Origin: Candidatus Krumholzibacteriota bacterium
GTDB lineage: Bacteria > Krumholzibacteriota > Krumholzibacteriia > Krumholzibacteriales > Krumholzibacteriaceae
Assembly (NCBI GenBank): GCA_016932415.1
Contig: JAFGCX010000017.1
Coordinates: forward strand, 32,310-96,309
Direction of reading: 5' to 3'
Length of the DNA stretch: 64,000 nucleotides
Of the stretch, positions 50,510 through 60,583 are shown one piece after another (position 1 is the first letter of the stretch; the number at the start of each line of letters is the position of its first letter). The position numbers and the translations under genes were made by a program. The notes under the pieces were generated by a model. The model was given only the letters and a program-made list of their open reading frames with translations, was not told the origin of the DNA and did not search any database.

Positions 50510-53500
50510 GTGAGAAAGCAAGTATTCCATAAAGCAATACTCTGCAGAGACAGCAGAGAGAGGTTCGCGATAACCGTGTGCCTCTTTCTGCTCGTTTCGT
50601 TTCTCGCGGGCGCCGCTTTCGCGCAGGTACCCGGTCCCGGTGATATGATCACCAGCAGGACTGAAGGGGCTTTCAGGCTCGGAGGCAACGACCTTACCGC
50701 CTTTTCCAATACAGTCTCAATCGGCCTGCTGCCCGTTTACGGACCGATGCTGCTTCCTGACGGGAGCGTTACGGCCCCGGCCGCCACGGCGGCCGCCTTC
50801 AGCGGCGAGCAGGTCATATTCCAGTATACCCTCGGCAATTCGGGAAATGATGAAGACTCGTTCGATCTCTTCGCCGCGGTGCTTTCCCCTTCCGATTTTA
50901 TCCCTGTCAACATAGAGATTTATCTCGATCAGGACGGCGATGGCCTTATCGATCCCGGTGAGGAGACGATAGTCCAGGCCGGGCCCCTCTCTCCCGGCGA
51001 GAGCGTTCATCTGGTAGCTTCCGCGTGGTTACCATCCGGTCTCAGCGGAGCTCAGAGAGCCCATCTCGATATCAGGGCGCGGTCGGTGAGCGATACCTCG
51101 GCGGTGGACGCCGGCAATGTCGTGCGGATCGAAGCGCGCAACGAGGCGAGCATTTCGCTCGTGACAGAGGCCGACAGGCCCGAAGTGATGCCTGGCGAGA
51201 CTTTCTATTACACGCTCGATTACGTGAACACCGGCGAGAGGGAAGCAGAGGATATAATAATCACAGATTTCATAGATTATTCAGGGATGAGCGGCGGAAC
51301 AGAGTATCTGCCCGGTTCGGCTGTCTCATCCCTGCCCGGAATGATAGAGTATTTTGACATTGAGCTTTTCGAATGGGTAGAAGTCGCACCGCCGGCAGAG
51401 AGAGTCAAAGGTGTCCGCCTACACCTTGAGACTCTCATCGCCGGCGCCGGCGGCTACCTGTCGTTCGCGCTCAGGGTCGATGACGATCACGAGAGCGGGC
51501 CTCTGTACAATACCGCCTCGTGCCTCTTCACCGGGGTGGATGCCCAGCCGTACAGTCTGAATTCAAACGAGCACCAGGTCATGGTCGGACAGATCAGCGC
51601 TCTCGATATAGGCCCGGCGGGAGACCCGTCCGCGCCCGAAGGAAGCGCGGCCGACCGGGTCGTGATCTCTCTTGCCGGAAGCGATTCGACAATAATCTTC
51701 TGGCACGAGATATTCAACGGCGGCAACTATATGGACACTGTCGAGATCGTCCTTGCAGATTCGGCCATGGTACATCCCGACTGGACGATGGAGTTCATCG
51801 ACGGATCGGGATATCCCCTCTCGAGCACCTCGCAGTATACGGCGGCGGCAGGAGTGATCCCTCAGAATGGATCGGTCGTCGCCGGGCTGAGGATCAGTTC
51901 GACAGCGGAAAGACTCCGGGCGTTCGAAGGAAGAGAACTCGATCTGACGGTTGAAGCGCGATCGCTCGTCGACGACGGGTCGAGAAACACGGTACATGAC
52001 ATCCTGGTAAAGGCAGATATTCCGCTTCTTTCGGTCAAGCAGTCGGTAAGGGAGACGAGCGTTATGACCGGTGATATCGCCAGCTATATCGTAACAGTCG
52101 AGAACCTTACCGAAGAGACGACAGTCGACAGCATCATTTTGGTCGAAAGAGTCTCTCCTGGACTCGGTTACGTCGGCGGAAGCGAAAAGCCCCGGATCAA
52201 CGGCAACATCCTCAGGTGGGAACTTGGCAGGCTCGAACCGGGAGAAAAGAAGGAAGTAGTCTTCAGGGCTGCCGTCAAGGCGGGCCAGGAGAAGGGACAT
52301 TTGACCAGCAGCGCCTGGGTCTACGGCATCTCGGTCCTTGGGGAGAGGACGGCGGACGGTCCGGCTATCGCCTCTGTCAGGATAATAGATGGGCTCTTTT
52401 CCCGGAAGGGGATCGTCTTCGGTTCGGTCTTTGTCGATAAAGACGGGGACGGAATGCGCGAGAAGGGAGAAAAAGGGATCAAGGGGGTCTCGGTATATCT
52501 CGAGAACGGGACTTACGCGATCACAGATTCATCCGGAGCGTATACCCTGCCCGGAACCTATGAAGGAACGCATGTCGTCAGGGCTGATCCGAAGACCTTT
52601 CCTGATTCTCTCGAAGCGGGAGCGTCTGCGCATTTCGGCCTGCGGGTCGAGGGAGAGTACCTGATCGACCTGCCGCCGTCGGGAAACCGGCGCGTGGATT
52701 TTCCGCTTCGGGCCCGAGTCGCCGCCGCGGCGGGAAGCGCTCCATCGGGATATTCAGAAAATAAAGACAGTACTGGCGCCATGATTGCCCGGGAGGAGAG
52801 TGGTCCGGAAACGCCGGAAGAGGGACTTTCCGGGCAATCTGGCGCGTATGGTAACAATACGTCGAAGGCCCGCTCAGGCGGCTCCGCGACTGGAGATTCA
52901 GATCCTGCCGGCCGGGCGACAGGCGGCCGGGATAAATCGATCACCAACAGAGCGGATGGATACGAAGCTATCACTATTCCGAGCGCCTATTTCAGCGCGG
53001 CCAGCGCCATCCTGGAGGAGATCCCGATAAGGGAGGTCGCTTCGCTCGGCCTGTGGATGATGGAACATCCCGGCTGGCGGATCATGATCACAGGGCATAC
53101 TGACAGTATTCCGATAAGTACGATCGATTATCCTTCGAATTTCGAACTATCCCTCGGCAGGGCGCGCTCTGTCTTCCAGCTCCTCAGGATGAACGGGATA
53201 CCGGAAGAAAAGATGGATTATTCCGGCGTCGGAGACAGGTATCCGATAGCGTCTAATTCCACTGCCGAGGGCAGGGCGCTTAACAGGCGGGTCAACATAA
53301 AGGTGATCCCGCCAGACTCCTATTCCGAAGGGGATCCGGGGCTGCCGGCGATCTTCGCGATGCCAGACACGACGGAGAAGAGATATTCACTCGCCGATGA
53401 CGCGGGAATTTGTTCCAAGATCGTCTCCCCGGACGAAGGGCATATTTTCACAGCACGCGACAAGATCGACGTCGAGGTCGTCACTCCCCTCTCGGCCGGA

Positions 53501-56404
53501 GTGGAGCTTTACGTGAACAACATCCCGGTGGGCAGGGAAAAACTTGGCCAGAAACGGATCGATACGGGGAACAACACTCTCGGCGTGATCTTCTACGACG
53601 TCAAGATCGCCGTCGGAAGGAACGACATCCTCGTCGTCTGCAGAAACCGCGGCGAACGGTCGGTATGCGTGCGGTACGTCTACCTTGCCGGCAACCCGGC
53701 GGGGATTGTCGCCGAGAGGGAAAAAATCTCGATACCGGCGGACGGCAACTCTACGCCCGAGATCATCTTCCTCGTAAACGACGAATCAGGACTGCCTGTA
53801 CGCGACGGGATCTTCGTCACGCTCGATGGCCCCGGGCACCTGATCGGAAAGCTCGATATCAACCCCCACCAGCCGGGAGTCCAGCTCGCCACGGAAGGCG
53901 GCAAGGTAGCCTTCACCCTGCCAGGATCGAGAGATCCGCTGCGGACGAAGATCGATGTCGTCCTCGATCGCCTGAGCGCGTCGTGCGGCGTGACATACGA
54001 ATCGCCTATGCGCGACTGGTTCCTCTTCGGTTTTGGAGAGGGAGAGATCGGTTACAGCAGCCTCTCTGGCGCCGCTCCCGTATACAGGACTGACGAAAAG
54101 TTCCATGACGGTCTCTTCGCCGAGGGGAAACTCTCCCTTTACGGACAGGGAGAGATAGCGACCGGCCACTTGATGACGCTGGCGGTCGACACGAGACCGA
54201 TACGCGAGGATATCCTGCTCGGAAGGATAGAACCGGAGAAGCAGTATCCGCTATATGGCGACGCGAGCGAGTTAAAGTTCAATTCCGCCTCCAGAAGCGG
54301 TACTTATCTGCGAGTCGATAACAGGCGCTATAACGTGATGTTCGGAGATTTCAAAACGGAACTCGGCGGGTTGGAATTCACCAGATATAACAGGACTTTC
54401 AACGGAGTAAGGGGAGAAGCGAATTTCACGCGCGGCGGAATAGCTACGTTCATCACAAGGACCGACCAGGTCACATGGCAGGAGGAGATAAACGCTGACG
54501 GGACGAGCGGCTTCTATTTCCTCTCGCATTTTCCACTGACCGAACATAGCGAGGAAATAAGGATCGAGGTGCGAGACAGGTACAGGCCGGAGAATATCAT
54601 CCGCGTCGATGACAAGAAATTCGGCCGCGACTATGACATAAACTATATGGATGGTTCGATCCTTTTTAAGGAACCAGTTGCAGCGAGGGACCGCGATCTT
54701 AATCCGGTGACGATCGTTGTGAGCTATGAATGCCGCGATTCAAAATCGATAAACTTCATTTACGGGATAAGGCCGACTTTCGAGATAACGGACAGCCTCA
54801 GCGCCGGGGCGACGGTAATCATCGAAGAAGAGGGAACTGGCAACTCCTCGATCACCGGTATCGATCTCTCCGGGTACCTGTACAGGGGAGTATCGATAGA
54901 AACAGAATATACGAGAAGCGACAAGTTCCTCCTCGGGAAGGGTGAAGCCTTCCGGGTCCGGTTCGCGGGGAGTTCGAAATCTCCGTTGAAATGGAGCGCC
55001 TATTACCGCGATGTCGACGCGAACTTCTATAACCCAGGATTCACCGGCGGCAAGACCGAGCTCGGCAGCAGAAAGACGGGGATCGATCTGAGCTGGATGA
55101 TAAACAGCAGGTACTCAGTCGCGGCGAAGGCGTTCGATCACTATTTCAGGGAGCGTGGCGAAGAGAAAAGATATCTCGACCTTTGCGGCCGCTACAGATC
55201 CGGCTGGCTCACTTCGAAGGCGGGATTCGGAGCGGCATCTTACGACGATAACGACGGAAGCCGGCGGTCGGCGGCTCTTCTGATAGCCGCGGCGGGGTTT
55301 GATAAGGGAAGATCGAAAGGGGAGCTGCAGGTAGATCAGATAATCGGAGGAGAAGAGGTCGAGGAATATCCGAACAGGATACAGGCAGATCTGTCTTACG
55401 AACTCTGGAAGAATATAGACGGGACGCTCAAGCATGAATACCGCACAGGCAGACGCACGGGAACAAGGCATCTTACCCAGCTCGGGCTCGAATCGAGGAT
55501 CAATGAGGATCTGAGCCTCTATTCGAGATACAGGATGGAGGGAGCGATGTCGGGGGAGAGGGGGCAGTCCGTAATAGGCCTGAAAAACAGGTTCAGGCTG
55601 AGCGACGCGCTTACATCGACAGTCACGGTCGAGAAGCTTGCCACTGTAAGCGGAGCGGCGAATGACGACTATACCGCATTCTCGACCGGGTGGCTCTACA
55701 CACCCGCCGGAGAGCTTTACAAGCTGAAGGGGGATTACGAGATCAGGATCGAACCGGAACGGGTCAAGCATCTCGTCGGGCTCGCAGGAATCAAAAGACT
55801 TGGAAGGCGCTGGTCGGGCATTTTCAAGGGAGACCTCTGGTATTCGAACGAGGAAATCGAATTCGACAGGGTCAAGGGTAGCTCGACCCTCGGCAGTTCT
55901 TTCAGGCCGGTCGACGGCGGGCCGCTGACGATCTTCTCTCTTGCCAGAACAAGGTACGAGAAGAACAGTCCGGCCCACCCGGGAACTGTCGACAAGGACC
56001 TGACGATAATGACGGAAGCGAATTACCTGCTTGGTCCGAAGTGGGAAGCAGAGGGAAAGATCGCCGGAAGGTGGGTAAGGAACTGTTTTAAATCATATAC
56101 GGCGAGCAGCGCGTCTTTCCTCTGGCAGGCAAGTGTTCTCAGGACGTTTGAATATGGGTGGGACCTTGGTATCAGCGCCAGGATCGTTCACCAGCGCGAA
56201 ACGTCGACAGTCAGGTATGGCGGTGGCCTCGAGGTCGGGAAGGTGGTGGCGGAAAATGTCTGGGTAGGGTGCGGGTACGATTTCGGCGGGCACAGCGACT
56301 CCGACGCTTCGATAAACGATTTCGAGAAAAACGGATTCCACGTGGGGATGAAGATGAAATTCAACGAGAAGATACTCGACTATTTTTATGCCGGGAAAGA
56401 ATGA
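50510..56404 (+). CDS. DUF11-SdrD_B-OmpA fusion with a C-terminal outer-membrane beta-barrel
   Basis: About 1,964 residues from GTG 50510, which follows GAGGCGG; a frame is open to GTG 50453. After a signal (AITVCLFLLVSFLAGAAFAQ) come DUF11-type domains (~100-630), one SdrD-B-like domain (FVDKDGDGMREKGEKGIKGV), a disordered Ser/Gly linker, and an OmpA domain near 820-935. The OmpA domain keeps its peptidoglycan Asp and Arg (ITGHTDSIPI, LSLGRARSV, GRALNRRVNIKV). An Ig-like segment follows (~1000-1160), then ~800 residues of amphipathic strands typical of a large outer-membrane barrel (YGDASELKFNSASRSGTYLR; GLEFTRYNRTFNGVRGEANF), ending in a short tail. No TonB box is seen. It may anchor the DUF11 fibre to peptidoglycan and outer membrane. 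Confidence 0.8.
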   Translation: MRKQVFHKAILCRDSRERFAITVCLFLLVSFLAGAAFAQVPGPGDMITSRTEGAFRLGGNDLTAFSNTVSIGLLPVYGPMLLPDGSVTAPAATAAAFSGEQVIFQYTLGNSGNDEDSFDLFAAVLSPSDFIPVNIEIYLDQDGDGLIDPGEETIVQAGPLSPGESVHLVASAWLPSGLSGAQRAHLDIRARSVSDTSAVDAGNVVRIEARNEASISLVTEADRPEVMPGETFYYTLDYVNTGEREAEDIIITDFIDYSGMSGGTEYLPGSAVSSLPGMIEYFDIELFEWVEVAPPAERVKGVRLHLETLIAGAGGYLSFALRVDDDHESGPLYNTASCLFTGVDAQPYSLNSNEHQVMVGQISALDIGPAGDPSAPEGSAADRVVISLAGSDSTIIFWHEIFNGGNYMDTVEIVLADSAMVHPDWTMEFIDGSGYPLSSTSQYTAAAGVIPQNGSVVAGLRISSTAERLRAFEGRELDLTVEARSLVDDGSRNTVHDILVKADIPLLSVKQSVRETSVMTGDIASYIVTVENLTEETTVDSIILVERVSPGLGYVGGSEKPRINGNILRWELGRLEPGEKKEVVFRAAVKAGQEKGHLTSSAWVYGISVLGERTADGPAIASVRIIDGLFSRKGIVFGSVFVDKDGDGMREKGEKGIKGVSVYLENGTYAITDSSGAYTLPGTYEGTHVVRADPKTFPDSLEAGASAHFGLRVEGEYLIDLPPSGNRRVDFPLRARVAAAAGSAPSGYSENKDSTGAMIAREESGPETPEEGLSGQSGAYGNNTSKARSGGSATGDSDPAGRATGGRDKSITNRADGYEAITIPSAYFSAASAILEEIPIREVASLGLWMMEHPGWRIMITGHTDSIPISTIDYPSNFELSLGRARSVFQLLRMNGIPEEKMDYSGVGDRYPIASNSTAEGRALNRRVNIKVIPPDSYSEGDPGLPAIFAMPDTTEKRYSLADDAGICSKIVSPDEGHIFTARDKIDVEVVTPLSAGVELYVNNIPVGREKLGQKRIDTGNNTLGVIFYDVKIAVGRNDILVVCRNRGERSVCVRYVYLAGNPAGIVAEREKISIPADGNSTPEIIFLVNDESGLPVRDGIFVTLDGPGHLIGKLDINPHQPGVQLATEGGKVAFTLPGSRDPLRTKIDVVLDRLSASCGVTYESPMRDWFLFGFGEGEIGYSSLSGAAPVYRTDEKFHDGLFAEGKLSLYGQGEIATGHLMTLAVDTRPIREDILLGRIEPEKQYPLYGDASELKFNSASRSGTYLRVDNRRYNVMFGDFKTELGGLEFTRYNRTFNGVRGEANFTRGGIATFITRTDQVTWQEEINADGTSGFYFLSHFPLTEHSEEIRIEVRDRYRPENIIRVDDKKFGRDYDINYMDGSILFKEPVAARDRDLNPVTIVVSYECRDSKSINFIYGIRPTFEITDSLSAGATVIIEEEGTGNSSITGIDLSGYLYRGVSIETEYTRSDKFLLGKGEAFRVRFAGSSKSPLKWSAYYRDVDANFYNPGFTGGKTELGSRKTGIDLSWMINSRYSVAAKAFDHYFRERGEEKRYLDLCGRYRSGWLTSKAGFGAASYDDNDGSRRSAALLIAAAGFDKGRSKGELQVDQIIGGEEVEEYPNRIQADLSYELWKNIDGTLKHEYRTGRRTGTRHLTQLGLESRINEDLSLYSRYRMEGAMSGERGQSVIGLKNRFRLSDALTSTVTVEKLATVSGAANDDYTAFSTGWLYTPAGELYKLKGDYEIRIEPERVKHLVGLAGIKRLGRRWSGIFKGDLWYSNEEIEFDRVKGSSTLGSSFRPVDGGPLTIFSLARTRYEKNSPAHPGTVDKDLTIMTEANYLLGPKWEAEGKIAGRWVRNCFKSYTASSASFLWQASVLRTFEYGWDLGISARIVHQRETSTVRYGGGLEVGKVVAENVWVGCGYDFGGHSDSDASINDFEKNGFHVGMKMKFNEKILDYFYAGKE

Positions 56405-56422
56405 CACGACGACGTGAGATAT

Positions 56423-56438
56423 CCGCCATGGAGGGCGG
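56423..56438 (+). promoter_or_regulatory. Small hairpin between the barrel gene and the six-repeat gene
   Basis: CCGCC pairs with GGCGG around a six-base loop in the 65-bp gap. It is weaker than the other junction hairpins. Confidence 0.3.
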
Positions 56439-56469
56439 CTTTCCCGGTCTTTAAAGAGAGAGACGGCAG

Positions 56470-59400
56470 ATGAGGATTTTCAAAGGCAGAAAAGAAAGGG
56501 CAGCTTTCCGGGCTATGGCGCTCGTATCGGCGGTGATCATCTCTGTCGCCGGCGGAGAGGCCGGAGGCGCGGAACTGATAGATGGAGGCACTTTCGAATC
56601 CGGTTCTTTCAGCGGGAGCTGGACGCACAATGGCGGGAACACGCTAGGGTTCACCAATCCAAGCTGGGCCGATCACGATGTCGTTCTGGATCTCCCTTAC
56701 AGCGGAAACTATAGCGCTCTCCTCGGTTTCAAATACACGACTCAGCGAAGGAACCGGTTGGGGTTCATGTATCATGACGTGACCATTCCCGCCGATATTT
56801 CGAGCGCTGTCCTCTATTTCGTCTTCCGGCAGCAGGGGTATGACGGCGTGAACTATGACCCGTTCACCGTGACGATAAGAAATACATCGAATACGGTGCT
56901 GGCGACCGTCGTCGATTTTTCCTTCTCCGAATGGGATAACCAGTTCAAGGACAGTGGCTGGATCGAAGATGATGGCGTGGGCCCGGTGGGGTATGATATG
57001 TCCGCGTGGGCGGGGCAGACTGTCAGGATCTATTTCAGGCAGATAAATACTTACGACAATTTTTACGAAACATGGACTTTCGTCGATGACGTCTCCCTGG
57101 TCGTCAGGCATTTCGCCGATCTCGCCGTCGACGGCGATGGCGACGATCTCTTTGCCGCGATCGGCAGCGGAGGCGGTGGATCATCGACCCGAAGTGGCGA
57201 GGAAGGTGAAACGGTGTCCTACCTGCTTGATATCGAGAACGAAGGGCTCGATATCGACTCCTACAACCTGTCCGTTTCACCTCCCGCCGGTTGGACCGTG
57301 ACGATAGAATACGGCGGAACGACATACCCCTTCCCATGGACGACTCCGTCGATCCCCGCGGGATCGTCGATAAGCGCCGAAGTCCATGTCGCCATACCTT
57401 CCGGTGAGCCTCTCGGCGGGTACGCGACGATACTCGACGCTGTCTCGGTCGCCCATGGCAACAGGTACGACAGCGCCACCCTCGGGACGAATGTAGTCCC
57501 TTCAGATCACCTGACCGATCTGGCGATAGATTCGAACGGGTTCGGCGTGATAGACCGATCAGGGGGCGGGGGGATATCGATCCGTAACTGCCCGGCTGAT
57601 ACGATTCTGGAGTACGCGATCGATCTGGTCAACGCGGGAACGCTCAATGATTCATTCACCGTATGGTTCACGCCCGGCGCGCCACTCTCGGCCGGGATAG
57701 ACGATGGCGCCACGGTCCATACGGGGCTTTTCACCACCGGCGGCATAGCTCCGGGAAGCAGCGAGCAGTATACGCTGAGAGTCACAGTCCCCGTTTCGTT
57801 GCCTGGAGGAGCGTACAATACCATAGTCTACGCCGCTTCTGTCACCGACACTTTGAGGGTCGATGCCGTTACGGCAAGGGCTATAGTGGCGGCGCCGAAG
57901 ATAGATATGATAATCGCCTCGAGCGGTAACGGTATCATAGATATGACAGCATCCGGGCTCGGCGGGAACAGCACGATCTCGGGAGAGAGGGGAAACACGA
58001 TCTATTTCCCCGTGATAATTCAGAACGAGGGAGGAGTCGCCGATTCGTTCGAGATCGACTGGGATTCGCCGGGAGGCGGATGGTCCGGGGTCATCAATGA
58101 CGGGACTTCAGATCACGACTTCCCGTGGGTCACTCCGGTCTTCGATCCGTACAGCGAGAGAGCATTCACCCTTGCCGTGACGATCCCCGGGAACGCGGCG
58201 TACGACACTTACCTATCCCTTCTAGATGCCATATCGGAGGTGGATGGAAATATCTCAGAAAGCGTTACGGCGGGGATCTCGGTCGCTTCGGGGAACGAGA
58301 TCGATCTTCTGATCGACGGGAACGGGGACGACACCTACGGACCGATCGATACGGGTCTCGGAGGCAGTTCGATGATCAGCGCCGATCCGGGCGACACTGT
58401 CTTCTTCAATATCACGGTACAGAACCAGGCTGGAGGGAACATATTCGATCTCGAGTGGGATACGCCAGCGGGGTGGGAAGTGGTGATAGGAGATTCGACT
58501 TCGTCGCTTTCGGGAGTCCCGGCCGGCGATTACACCCTGGAGGTCAGGGTGCCGGCTTCTTCGACTGGAGGCACCTTCGATATTATCCTCAACGGATACA
58601 AGGCGAATAAGAGATATTACGTCGACAGCGTCACGGGAAGGGTCGTCGTCTCTTCTCCCGCCCTTGTCGACGCTATTGTAGACGGCAACGGCGACGAACT
58701 GTTCGCAGCAACAGGCACGGGAGCCGGCGGATACTCGGCTCAGAGCACTGTCGGAGGCCAGCTTGTCAATTTCACCGTCGAACTGCAGAACCAGGGAGCT
58801 GATCCGGAAGAATACATAGTCGAATGGAACTCGATCCCAGGCTGGACGGCTACATTCCAGGGGGCCGCTTCGCCTGCGGCGACACCGGTCATCATAGACG
58901 GCGGGTCGGGGTTCTATATCTTTTCAGTCACCGCCCCTGTCTCCGCGCCGGAAGGTGATTATTCATACATAATAGACTTCATGTCGACCTCCGATTCGAC
59001 AAATGTAGAAAGCGTGACGGCCGAGGTCCATATAAACGCCCCTCCATTGGCCGATCTTATCATAGAGGGAGATGGAGCGTTCGACACGGCGCCGGCGGGG
59101 ACGGGAGAAGGTGGCCGGGCCGTCGTCTTCGGCGATCCGGGGTCTTTGGCGACCGCCCTGCTCGAGATCGTCAACAGGGGAGGATTCCCCGATTCGTTCC
59201 GGATCGTCTGGCAGGATCCAGCAGGATGGCCTGCCGGGTCGGTGCTTCTCTCTGACGGGGTGAGCGATTTCACATCGCCTTTCGTGACGCCGCTTATTGC
59301 TCCTGGCGGGTCGCTGGTATTCACCGTGAAGATGGCGATACCGGCAGGGGCGGGATCGCGGGCAGGGATCATAATCGACGCGATCGCGCTTTTGATGGAT

Positions 59401-60465
59401 ATCGAGGACAGCGTTCTGCTTGAAGTGCTAACCGGCGCCTTTGTAAGGGGGATCGTATTCGATGACAGCGATCATGACGGTATTTATGATCCGGGAGAGG
59501 CGGGCTGGAGCGGCGTAAAGATCACCTTCGCCGATCCGTCGGCCCCCGTCACTGTCTATACGGATGGGGGAGGAAGGTACCTTATCGGCGTACCGGCTGG
59601 ACCTGCTACCGATGTCATCGAACTGACGCCTGGAGGGATGATCAGTCTGAGCCCCGACACTGTACAGACGGGAGCGATCTCGGCAGGTGATACTATCGAA
59701 ATCGATTTTGCCGACGTAAGGATCTCAACGATAACTCCCGAAGTCAGCGCGAGCGGTCCGGCGGGAGGTTTTATCGAGCTTCCCCACACGATCACAGCCG
59801 GGACGGCAGGCCAGGCCACCGTATGGACGGCGCTGCCTGCAGGGTGGACCGATGTGTGGTACAGGGACGTCAACGGCGACGGAAGGCTCGACGGGCTTGA
59901 TACGAGGCTGACATCGGCAGACCTCGATATTGATCCGGCAGTGCCGGGGCGCGATATCATCCGGGTGATCGTAAGAGTATATATACCAACGCAGGCGGCG
60001 GCCGGGACTGTCGCTCCCGCCACAGTGACCCTTCAGCAGACTCTCGGCGGGACCTCTATCGTGACCTCGGCGCTTGTCTGCGACCAGATGACGGTCCTCG
60101 CCAGCGCAAGCGGGCTCCTCAGACTGGCCAAGGAGGTCGATCTGACCGCGGCAAGGCCGGGCGATATTGTGACATATACTATCGTTTTTTCCAACCCAGG
60201 TATCGAAGGAGTAAGCGAGATCGAGATTATCGATCCGGTCTCCCCCGCTGTCGAACTTGTCGCTGACGCTTTCGGACCTGGAAACGATATCGAATGGGTG
60301 CGCTCAGGCGTGCCAGTATATCTTACCGCCGAGCCCGCCGATGCCGATGAAGCGCTCTATGACATCGCTTCGGGAACACTGAGACTTATCCTTTCGAGGC
60401 AGGGTCCGTTCGTACTCCAAAGCGGAATGGCCGGATCTGTGAGCTACCGGGTGAGGATAAGATAA
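56470..60465 (+). CDS. Secreted six-repeat DUF11/SdrD_B surface protein
   Basis: A 1,331-residue protein with a signal peptide (AMALVSAVIISVAGGEAGGA). Residues ~35-215 form a carbohydrate-binding-like jelly roll (IDGGTFESGSFSGSWTHNGG; TWTFVDDVSLVV). Six units of ~129 residues start near 217, 350, 479, 612, 734 and 862; each opens with D-x-hydrophobic-hydrophobic and an acidic glycine loop (DGDGDD, DGNGDD, DGNGDE) and a Gly-Gly-Ser stretch. An SdrD-B-like domain (FDDSDHDGIYDPGEAGWSGV) lies near 990, and a DUF11 domain closes the protein (LLRLAKEVDLTAARPGDIV). The C-terminus has no sorting or LPXTG signal. AGAGAGACGGCAG precedes the ATG. It is the fourth gene of the operon and probably an extracellular partner of the barrel. 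Confidence 0.83.
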   Translation: MRIFKGRKERAAFRAMALVSAVIISVAGGEAGGAELIDGGTFESGSFSGSWTHNGGNTLGFTNPSWADHDVVLDLPYSGNYSALLGFKYTTQRRNRLGFMYHDVTIPADISSAVLYFVFRQQGYDGVNYDPFTVTIRNTSNTVLATVVDFSFSEWDNQFKDSGWIEDDGVGPVGYDMSAWAGQTVRIYFRQINTYDNFYETWTFVDDVSLVVRHFADLAVDGDGDDLFAAIGSGGGGSSTRSGEEGETVSYLLDIENEGLDIDSYNLSVSPPAGWTVTIEYGGTTYPFPWTTPSIPAGSSISAEVHVAIPSGEPLGGYATILDAVSVAHGNRYDSATLGTNVVPSDHLTDLAIDSNGFGVIDRSGGGGISIRNCPADTILEYAIDLVNAGTLNDSFTVWFTPGAPLSAGIDDGATVHTGLFTTGGIAPGSSEQYTLRVTVPVSLPGGAYNTIVYAASVTDTLRVDAVTARAIVAAPKIDMIIASSGNGIIDMTASGLGGNSTISGERGNTIYFPVIIQNEGGVADSFEIDWDSPGGGWSGVINDGTSDHDFPWVTPVFDPYSERAFTLAVTIPGNAAYDTYLSLLDAISEVDGNISESVTAGISVASGNEIDLLIDGNGDDTYGPIDTGLGGSSMISADPGDTVFFNITVQNQAGGNIFDLEWDTPAGWEVVIGDSTSSLSGVPAGDYTLEVRVPASSTGGTFDIILNGYKANKRYYVDSVTGRVVVSSPALVDAIVDGNGDELFAATGTGAGGYSAQSTVGGQLVNFTVELQNQGADPEEYIVEWNSIPGWTATFQGAASPAATPVIIDGGSGFYIFSVTAPVSAPEGDYSYIIDFMSTSDSTNVESVTAEVHINAPPLADLIIEGDGAFDTAPAGTGEGGRAVVFGDPGSLATALLEIVNRGGFPDSFRIVWQDPAGWPAGSVLLSDGVSDFTSPFVTPLIAPGGSLVFTVKMAIPAGAGSRAGIIIDAIALLMDIEDSVLLEVLTGAFVRGIVFDDSDHDGIYDPGEAGWSGVKITFADPSAPVTVYTDGGGRYLIGVPAGPATDVIELTPGGMISLSPDTVQTGAISAGDTIEIDFADVRISTITPEVSASGPAGGFIELPHTITAGTAGQATVWTALPAGWTDVWYRDVNGDGRLDGLDTRLTSADLDIDPAVPGRDIIRVIVRVYIPTQAAAGTVAPATVTLQQTLGGTSIVTSALVCDQMTVLASASGLLRLAKEVDLTAARPGDIVTYTIVFSNPGIEGVSEIEIIDPVSPAVELVADAFGPGNDIEWVRSGVPVYLTAEPADADEALYDIASGTLRLILSRQGPFVLQSGMAGSVSYRVRIR
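57118..59440 (+). repeat. Six ~129-residue tandem units in the 1,331-aa protein
   Basis: Unit starts are near 57118, 57517, 57904, 58303, 58669 and 59053, spaced 366-399 bp. Conserved elements are the acidic opening loop, GLGG/GTGAGG, a [VTI]-x-F-x-[IV] strand with [IQ]-N-[EQ]-[GA], DxF or DSF, then WxSP or WDTPAGW and VPAG/IPG turns. Nucleotide identity is low, so copies are old. Confidence 0.75.
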
Positions 60466-60522
60466 TACAGGCGATCAAGCATCCAGCGCCCGCTGATAGG
60501 TAAATAACCCCAATCAATCTTC

Positions 60523-60551
60523 TTGACCTCCCCGGGTTTCCAAGGTAGTCT
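60523..60551 (+). promoter_or_regulatory. Possible promoter of the OmpA/TSP3 gene
   Basis: TTGACC (60523-60528), a 17-bp spacer and TAGTCT (60546-60551; 3 of 6). If real, the last gene can be expressed separately from the operon. Confidence 0.4.
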
Positions 60552-60583
60552 ATTAATCGGTAAGGATTGAAAGGAGGTCCAAG

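Noticed and set aside
53410..54093. Second plus-strand frame inside the barrel gene (Arg-rich, 227 codons)
   Set aside because: Lies fully within the barrel fusion gene in another frame; composition is that of a frame-shifted reading.
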